From assembly GCA_964619535.1 (NCBI GenBank), contig CAZUEX010000003.1:62001-126000 (forward strand): DNA of 64,000 bases, in the 5' to 3' direction. Position 1 is the first letter of the stretch, and the number at the start of each line of letters is the position of its first letter. Source of the stretch: Leptonema sp964619535. GTDB lineage: Bacteria > Spirochaetota > Leptospiria > Leptospirales > Leptonemataceae. A model generated the notes under the pieces. The model searched no databases. It saw nothing but the letters and a program-made list of their open reading frames with translations, and was not told where the DNA came from. Positions 58,488 through 64,000 of this stretch are shown in pieces. The position numbers and the translations under genes were made by a program.

Positions 58488-60461
58488 TTACCAGATGTAT
58501 TCATCGGCCCCATCTCTTCTGTCCCGCCCATCCAGAACATGAAAGCGTCGCACCCGGTTTAGTTGAACCGGATTGATATTCGATAGCGGAAAGTGCGCAA
58601 TGCGCTGACCGAATCGCCCTGCCAGGTAGTGCAGCCGTTGTGCTGGAGGGTGTTCGGCTACATGAACCACGACATTCTTCTGGTTGTAGAGGATCGCTGC
58701 TGCAAGCAGCCGGTCATGAGCCTTTTCGAACTGATGAAAGAAGGGATCGCTCCAGATGTCTCCCAGTCGTCCCGGAGGGTAGGTTAACAGAAAGCCTCCG
58801 TAGATACAGCGACTGATTCCAGGCCCGACCATATGGCTGTGGATGGGGGTTGCATAGAAGGCCATATCGGATTCCTGAGAATGCTCTCCCCACCAGACCA
58901 CCTTCCAGGGATGTGCCTGTTCATCTTCACTGTAGATGACGACAACGCTGCCGGCTTCGGCACCTTTTTTTCGGATCTCTTTTACGTAGATGCGATCCTG
59001 GTAGGCATTGCGGATCGTTTCACGGTAGTCGATGCCGTCGAGCAATGAGGATGAAAAAGGAAATGTACGGGTTTCGTTGCTTTTGAGCAGGGAAACGGCC
59101 TTACTTTGTAGATAGCGGGCAAAGTCCTCGATGATAATATCTTCTGGTGGATAGGAGCACATGCCACCATCGCCGAACGATTCCTTCCATTCGCCTGGAT
59201 ACTTTTCGCGACGCAGGCCCTTGCGAATGTTTGGCGGTGCTACTCTTGGCCGGTGTTCCAGTTTCATGCGAAAACGGATCAGCCTGCTGCTTCGGTAAAG
59301 GTCGTCCAGCGTTACCCGCGTTTCAGGAAAGGGCGAGTCCTTCTTCCCAAACCGCATCAGTGTATCATAGAAGATGCGGGCAAAGTTATCGTTTACAAAG
59401 GATCGTGCGGCAATGACAAGCCGGTAAGGATCCGGCAACAGCCTTTTGTGCAAAAGCGACCAGTTCCTTGTAAAGCGGAAGAAGAGTTTTTCCAGCTGAG
59501 GAGGAATAAACTCAGAGGATTGCTCTTCGTAGGCCCTTCGAACCTTCTGATAAACCTCGCGTTGCAGAAGAATGCGATCAAACAGAGGAAACTTTTGTGG
59601 ACTTTTGCGCGTTTCAAGCCATCGCATATTGTAGTAGGCCGGCTGTTCCAGCACCTCGCCGCTTTCGGGAGAAAGGGACAGGATTTCCACCTCTCCGGGA
59701 ATGAAAGGCCCTTCGGCAGTCGCTTCTTCGTTTTGCATAAAACGGTCCAGGGGCTCATCCTCGGATTCGACGAGCGACTCCATAATGGCCTGTAACTCAC
59801 CGCTAACAGAATCTTCTGCGGGGGCAGGCGCCACAAGTGCCATCAATTCATCGCGGGCCCGAATCAGCTCGTCCCGGGATCCGGATAACCATTTGTGAAT
59901 ATGGGGTAGATGTCGGATGCCACAGAGGAAAAGGATAGGCCCCGGAAGGACTGCTTCCAGCTGTTGCAGAGAGTGTGCCATGGCAAACTCTCGTACGGTA
60001 TCGATCATGTAGGCTTCTGCAGCAATCGGAGGCTGTGATTTGCAATACTGTGAGTACAAATCGTTTAACGGATAGTGAACAAGGCTGTAGGTATCGGGAA
60101 ACGGTTCATCCGAGTATGAAGGGATGCGATTCAGTCTGTCGACGCAGAAGAATGGAATGCCCTGTTCCACGGCAGAGCGCAGTCCTTCGATAAGAGGCTC
60201 CAGAGGTTCGAGGATCAGATAATAGGGAAATTCCCCGTCCTGCTTCAAGACCGGAATGGCATCGGCATGTTGAACGGCTCGAAGCAGCGAACCATGCATT
60301 TCAGCCGGCAGCTCAAGAACAACAGCAGAGGGTGGCTGCTCAAGAAAGGCACGGCGCACAAGCACCGTTACTTCGGCCGACCCATGAATCACAGGAAGGG
60401 CCCGAATCTTTTCTGTAATCGGGATGAAAGGAAGCGGTCCCTGTGTTACATGGTTCACCAT
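58488..60461 (-). CDS. TraB/ChaN-like protein in the MoxR operon
   Basis: 657 residues, start 18 bases after the MoxR stop. The first 220 residues follow a TraB/ChaN-like pattern: LPVIHGSAEVTVLVRRAF, then SAVVLELP, and after a helical part PILFLCGIRHLPHIHKWL, where the first histidine, the glutamate and the last CGIRHLPH histidines occupy the places used for metal binding. The family usually has GxxH and GH motifs. The remaining 400 residues are not recognised. MoxR, VWA and a TraB/ChaN-like protein (DUF5682 type) form a recurring set in other bacteria, which is how I read it. No signal peptide is seen. Confidence 0.6.
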   Translation of the reverse strand: MVNHVTQGPLPFIPITEKIRALPVIHGSAEVTVLVRRAFLEQPPSAVVLELPAEMHGSLLRAVQHADAIPVLKQDGEFPYYLILEPLEPLIEGLRSAVEQGIPFFCVDRLNRIPSYSDEPFPDTYSLVHYPLNDLYSQYCKSQPPIAAEAYMIDTVREFAMAHSLQQLEAVLPGPILFLCGIRHLPHIHKWLSGSRDELIRARDELMALVAPAPAEDSVSGELQAIMESLVESEDEPLDRFMQNEEATAEGPFIPGEVEILSLSPESGEVLEQPAYYNMRWLETRKSPQKFPLFDRILLQREVYQKVRRAYEEQSSEFIPPQLEKLFFRFTRNWSLLHKRLLPDPYRLVIAARSFVNDNFARIFYDTLMRFGKKDSPFPETRVTLDDLYRSSRLIRFRMKLEHRPRVAPPNIRKGLRREKYPGEWKESFGDGGMCSYPPEDIIIEDFARYLQSKAVSLLKSNETRTFPFSSSLLDGIDYRETIRNAYQDRIYVKEIRKKGAEAGSVVVIYSEDEQAHPWKVVWWGEHSQESDMAFYATPIHSHMVGPGISRCIYGGFLLTYPPGRLGDIWSDPFFHQFEKAHDRLLAAAILYNQKNVVVHVAEHPPAQRLHYLAGRFGQRIAHFPLSNINPVQLNRVRRFHVLDGRDRRDGADEYIW

Positions 60462-60479
60462 ACGGCGTAGCGACCACGC

Positions 60480-61334
60480 TCAGGAGATGTAGATCAGCGC
60501 CTGATCACCGAGAATGCCCATGACGGCATCATGGAGCAGCTCCCTGAGTCTGGAGGGGGCGATGGCAGCGTTCCCTTCAAGATTGATCTGTTTTCTGGAT
60601 GTGCCCAGCTTCAGGATCATGCGGGTAATATTGATGCCATCCCGCACAGAGAATGGCTCATCGTTTGCGTGGGCATTTTGCAGGAAGCTTACGACATAGG
60701 CTATGATTTCGTCAGGAGCAAAGGGCATGTTTGCCTTGATGATTTCATGTTCTTCGTTTGCATCGGCAAAATCGATATAGATCTGCGGTTGCAGGCGGCT
60801 TTGAATATACTCGGGGATTTCGAAGGTCGAGGAGTCCTCGTTCATTGTTGTACAGAACCGAAATTCCGGATGGGCCTTGACCTTAAGTCCGGCAACGATC
60901 GATTCGATGTAGCGGCGATGGTCCAGGAGGGGCGCCAGAGAGGCCCAGGATTTTTCGCCCATGCGGTTCCCTTCATCGAGGATGGCCACTCCCCCTTCGA
61001 TCATGGCCGTTACGATGCCTGAGGCCACATATTTGATCTTTCCTTCTGCATTGATGACCGGAGAGATAAGCAGGTCTTCCGGACGAGTGTCGACGGTTCC
61101 CTGGAAAATCCAGTAGGGACGATTCAGCGCTCTGGCAGCAGCACAGGCCAGTGTCGTTTTACCGACGCCTGGTCTTCCGATCAGTCTTGGATTCAGCGGC
61201 AGGTCGGATTCATGCACCTTCATCCAGCATGCGAGGAGTTGATCAAGAACCTCTGTATTTCCGACCCAGTCCTGATCCTGAGAATCGGGGGGCGTGAGTT
61301 CAAGAGAGACGCCATCGAGCTGAATCGTTTTCAT
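60480..61334 (-). CDS. MoxR-type AAA+ ATPase
   Basis: 284 residues. Walker A GRPGVGKT (53-60), Walker B GGVAILDEGNRM with DE (120-121), sensor 1 CTTMNED, an arginine finger region EYIQSRLQPQIYIDF, and a C-terminal lid. The fold is the MoxR/YifB-like AAA_5 class that remodels a VWA-bearing partner, and a VWA protein gene is at 54907-56625. It is followed closely by the TraB/ChaN-like gene. Confidence 0.9.
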   Translation of the reverse strand: MKTIQLDGVSLELTPPDSQDQDWVGNTEVLDQLLACWMKVHESDLPLNPRLIGRPGVGKTTLACAAARALNRPYWIFQGTVDTRPEDLLISPVINAEGKIKYVASGIVTAMIEGGVAILDEGNRMGEKSWASLAPLLDHRRYIESIVAGLKVKAHPEFRFCTTMNEDSSTFEIPEYIQSRLQPQIYIDFADANEEHEIIKANMPFAPDEIIAYVVSFLQNAHANDEPFSVRDGINITRMILKLGTSRKQINLEGNAAIAPSRLRELLHDAVMGILGDQALIYIS

Positions 61335-61470
61335 GAACCCGTTTCGGTATTGCAGGGGTGGTGTTCAAACTTTTTTTTGTTAAGAAACCGGCATGCATCG
61401 GCTGCTGTTTTTCCATTTCACTGTTAATTTCAAGTGCACTGCGTTCGATACTGGATGAAGGAGATCCGTG

Positions 61471-62400
61471 ATGTTTAAGAAGCTCGGCCTGTTTTTCTTA
61501 CCTGTGATTCTGTTTTCGGGCGGAGTGCTGTTCAGCCAGGCCCCTAATATTACCGAGCAGCCGGCTCAGCCGGGAGATACAGCTGTCAATACGGCAGCCA
61601 TCGATATTAAGGACTTTAATCCCCAGCCCATGAGCGATCCCAGGATCGTTGTCTCTAACTTTTCGCTGGATCGACGTTATGCTCCGGATGGAAAGGGCGA
61701 GATCCTCGATGTTTACTTCGACATCTACAACAATACCTCCGAGCCGATTGAGCTTTACGGATGGGTGCTTGCCTACAACGAAACGAATGCCGTCGATCCT
61801 GATGAACGGCGCCTGGTTCCCTACCCGACCTGGAGGGTGGAAGATCCGGACAAGCGTCTGTTTCTGAATCGATATATTACGGTTACGCCAAAGAACATTC
61901 CTGTCGAGAAAATCTGGAACAAGGACGATCCCGATTACCGCCGGCATATGAATGCCATCGACCGTATGCGCTCCATTGTCGGGTCGATGAAGCCCATCGG
62001 TGATGTCTATCCTCCGATCTGGAAGTATGTGGCCTACATCAGCAAGAACCCGGCGGAAGGGTTGCGGTTTAAGCTTTATGGCGATAAAGGGCCGGCACCG
62101 CATGAAACGGTGCTGACGAATTATGTTCCACCTACTCCGGAAGAGAAGCGCACCAAGGTATTCAAGAACGTTCCGGCGCATACCTATACGCTGGAACTGA
62201 CCCGCCGCAAGGTCATCTTTCGCTCGCACCACTATTCGGCCTACCGGGCGGATTTTCAGTTCTTCAATAACGTCGTCATTGTTCTGTTTGATGCCAAAAA
62301 GGTAGAGGAGCAGGCAAACCGCCGAGAGGGTGAGCTTCCCGAAAATCCGATGATCTACTATCGTATCATTCACGCAAACAAGAAGCTGCGTATCTATTGA
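61471..62400 (+). CDS. secreted protein of unknown function
   Basis: 309 residues from the ATG at 61471, with AAGGAG seven bases upstream (the GTG at 61468 is the alternative). It has a signal peptide ending near VLFSQA. The mature part is beta-rich with no known motif: IVVSNFSLDRRY, EILDVYFDIYNNTSEPIELYGWVLAYN looks like an immunoglobulin-like strand pair, and DRRYAPDGKGEILDVYF may be a binding loop. A conserved spirochaete exported protein is the best I can say. It overlaps the next start by four bases. Confidence 0.6.
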   Translation: MFKKLGLFFLPVILFSGGVLFSQAPNITEQPAQPGDTAVNTAAIDIKDFNPQPMSDPRIVVSNFSLDRRYAPDGKGEILDVYFDIYNNTSEPIELYGWVLAYNETNAVDPDERRLVPYPTWRVEDPDKRLFLNRYITVTPKNIPVEKIWNKDDPDYRRHMNAIDRMRSIVGSMKPIGDVYPPIWKYVAYISKNPAEGLRFKLYGDKGPAPHETVLTNYVPPTPEEKRTKVFKNVPAHTYTLELTRRKVIFRSHHYSAYRADFQFFNNVVIVLFDAKKVEEQANRREGELPENPMIYYRIIHANKKLRIY

Positions 62401-63971
62401 TCGAGCCGTGGGTCCTCGTAGACCTTCGGATTACGAAACATAAAAAAGCATTGACCATTGTGCGGAACAATGGTCTAATTTGCATCTTGTCGGATTCAGT
62501 GGATCAGAATGCCCTTACCAGGAAGCTTCTTGTAGACCGCTCCCTCGTGTACGAACTCGAAGGAAGCGATGACGCCTTTTTGCGAAACCTGAACTCTTTC
62601 ACGCATCGGGTTCTGTCGGAACTCGATCTGCTTTTCCTGAATGAGTCTATTTTCATTATTCAATCCGAACTGATTACCAACTTCCTCAAGGCCTGTGCCA
62701 AGCGTGTCTTCTTTGACAGGGAAGGACTGAACCTCATGGATCCTCAGGATTACCAGGACGGTATGGCTCGGTTCCGATCCGAGGTGCTTGAGAAGTGGGA
62801 TTCCCAGGCCATCCACCTTGCCGAACATGAGATGACAGTCGTTCTCACATATGCTCTGAGTGATGGCGGCCTGCAGATCACGATTCAGAACAATGTGGAG
62901 ATCTCTCCATTCGAGTACGAAAGGATCCAGAAACGGCTGGCGGTGGATGCCCACGGTGTAGGCATTGATGCAGAGTTTACCGGCAACATCGATCTGTCAG
63001 AGGGCGGTGGGCTGGGACTTATTCTGATCACCATCTTGCTTCAGAATACGGGAATCGGTCGAAAGAACCTGCAGTTTCATGCTGATAAGAACGGCACGAT
63101 GATGACGCTGTTTGTTCCGTTGCATGTAACTCGACCGGTCATTGAACGCCATCTGAGTGAACGGGTAATCGGCAGGGTTGAGGCACTTCCTTCCTTTCCG
63201 GAAAACGTCCGGCGACTCATGGATCTCTGTGATTCATCAGCTGCAAGCCTGGATGACATAGCGACGCAGATTGGCAGGGATCCTGCACTGGCTGCACAGA
63301 TCCTGAAGCTTGCCGGATCGGCAGGTTATATTACACGCAATAAGAATCCTACATTGCTTGAAGCTGTCCATCTTGTCGGGTTGAATCAGGTCAAATCCTT
63401 CTTGCTTGTTGCCGGTGTGCGGACGATTCTGAGCGGTCTTGTGTCTCGCGAGCGCATGGCAGAGATCTGGGAAGACAGCAATCGCGTATCGTTTTTTGCC
63501 GGGCAGCTTGCCCGTGAAAACAGGGAGCTTCGAGAAACGGTGATGATCTCGGGGCTGTTGAATGACGTTGGGCGGATTGTAATCTATTCGTTTACCGAAG
63601 ATGACTTTCGTCGTCTGCAGCGGCTAACCGGAAAAGAAAACAGCGAAGTTCAGATCGTCCTGGAAGAAACGACTCTGGGGATCAGCTTCCCCGAGATCGG
63701 TGCCATGCTGGGCCGAAAATGGAATTTTCCAGAGAGCATTCTTTATGCCATTCGCTATCAGATGCGTCCGTTGCACGTCGATGAATCGAGGGAGTCTCTG
63801 GTCTATCCTGTATATTTGGCCCGTTGTATGGCAGAGGTGCTTCGAGGAACTCAGCAGTTTGAGTATATTGAGTATCGGGTATTGAAATACTTTGGACTGC
63901 TGGATCGACATGCCTTTAATAGAAGGTTAGGCGAAATGGAAGAACGCTTCAAGCGCGTGTACTCCGCATAA
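62397..63971 (+). CDS. HDOD-domain protein with N-terminal GHKL-like ATPase region
   Basis: 524 residues from a TTG at 62397 that overlaps the previous stop (TTGA). About residues 60-245 look like a GHKL ATPase: ELITNFLKACAKRVFF as N-box-like, then a domain with DLSEGGGLGLILITILL as the G-box, and FHADKNGTMMTLFVPL. Residues about 260-460 are an HDOD domain (VEALPSFPENVRRLMDLCD, ATQIGRDPALAAQILKLAGSA, LLEAVHLVGLNQVKSFLLVAGVR). HDOD proteins often sit in signalling. The pairing suggests a nucleotide-driven output module. Confidence 0.75.
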   Translation: MIEPWVLVDLRITKHKKALTIVRNNGLICILSDSVDQNALTRKLLVDRSLVYELEGSDDAFLRNLNSFTHRVLSELDLLFLNESIFIIQSELITNFLKACAKRVFFDREGLNLMDPQDYQDGMARFRSEVLEKWDSQAIHLAEHEMTVVLTYALSDGGLQITIQNNVEISPFEYERIQKRLAVDAHGVGIDAEFTGNIDLSEGGGLGLILITILLQNTGIGRKNLQFHADKNGTMMTLFVPLHVTRPVIERHLSERVIGRVEALPSFPENVRRLMDLCDSSAASLDDIATQIGRDPALAAQILKLAGSAGYITRNKNPTLLEAVHLVGLNQVKSFLLVAGVRTILSGLVSRERMAEIWEDSNRVSFFAGQLARENRELRETVMISGLLNDVGRIVIYSFTEDDFRRLQRLTGKENSEVQIVLEETTLGISFPEIGAMLGRKWNFPESILYAIRYQMRPLHVDESRESLVYPVYLARCMAEVLRGTQQFEYIEYRVLKYFGLLDRHAFNRRLGEMEERFKRVYSA

Positions 63972-64000
63972 GGATTTGTTCTGTCCTGGCAGGAAGGGCA

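Overview
The window looks like a chromosomal segment of a spirochaete close to the Leptospiraceae, and a Leptonema-like organism is my best guess. Pointers are: a Gram-negative envelope (LpxD, a YidC with a large periplasmic domain), many lipoproteins with relaxed lipoboxes, flagellar hook-filament junction genes next to fliW-csrA, DUF1574-type SGNH proteins paired with an MBOAT acyltransferase, and moderate G+C. The genus is an inference, not something read directly.

Layout. 1-7450: a TetR C-terminal fragment, then a leftward block with a small lipoprotein, a CPBP (CAAX-type) membrane protease, a DUF192 lipoprotein, an LPP20/FlgT-like lipoprotein and a beta-lactamase-fold hydrolase, followed by a rightward SulP transporter fused to STAS and cyclic-nucleotide-binding domains. 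7500-9700: a two-gene accessory unit, a HipA-fold kinase with an extra N-terminal domain that resembles the EcoRII effector-binding domain, overlapping a gene for a HipA-N1-like plus HIRAN protein. 9900-14600: flgN-flgK-flgL-fliW-csrA. 14600-23400: a TetR regulator, a ceramidase-family lipoprotein, and divergently an operon of FGGY kinase, class II aldolase, class III aminotransferase, a degenerate aldolase and an MFS carrier. 23400-27900: a sensor kinase, DUF2157 and GDYXXLXY membrane proteins, a MaoC hydratase and a membrane protein. 28000-29575: an AT-richer insert with an FRG-domain protein and about 580 bp without a gene.

29576-39000 is the classical replication-origin neighbourhood. rpmH-rnpA-yidD-yidC-jag and mnmE run leftward; dnaA-dnaN-recF-DUF721 run rightward. 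The dnaA product is unusually short and shows changes in the Walker B, initiator-specific and DNA-recognition segments. The dnaA-dnaN spacer lacks classical DnaA boxes but is packed with TGTGAGA-like heptamers, so initiator and origin may have diverged together.

39000-53500 holds housekeeping and envelope genes: a CAP lipoprotein, TSUP permease, a membrane-anchored TPR plus Mrr-like protein, a nucleosidase-like protein, separate coaB and coaC, mutL, an oxidoreductase, a glycosyltransferase, and an MBOAT/SGNH pair. Two tRNA-Ser genes and lpxD follow. 54900-61334 carries a VWA protein, a TraB/ChaN-like protein and a MoxR-type ATPase, all leftward but interrupted by rightward EEP-phosphatase and htpX genes. 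The window ends with a conserved secreted protein and a GHKL-like plus HDOD protein.

The strongest candidates for new biology are the HipA-like/HIRAN pair (7503-9684), the divergent DnaA with its non-classical boxes (34695-35972), the MoxR/VWA/TraB-like set, and the kinase-aldolase-aminotransferase operon with a dead aldolase paralogue.
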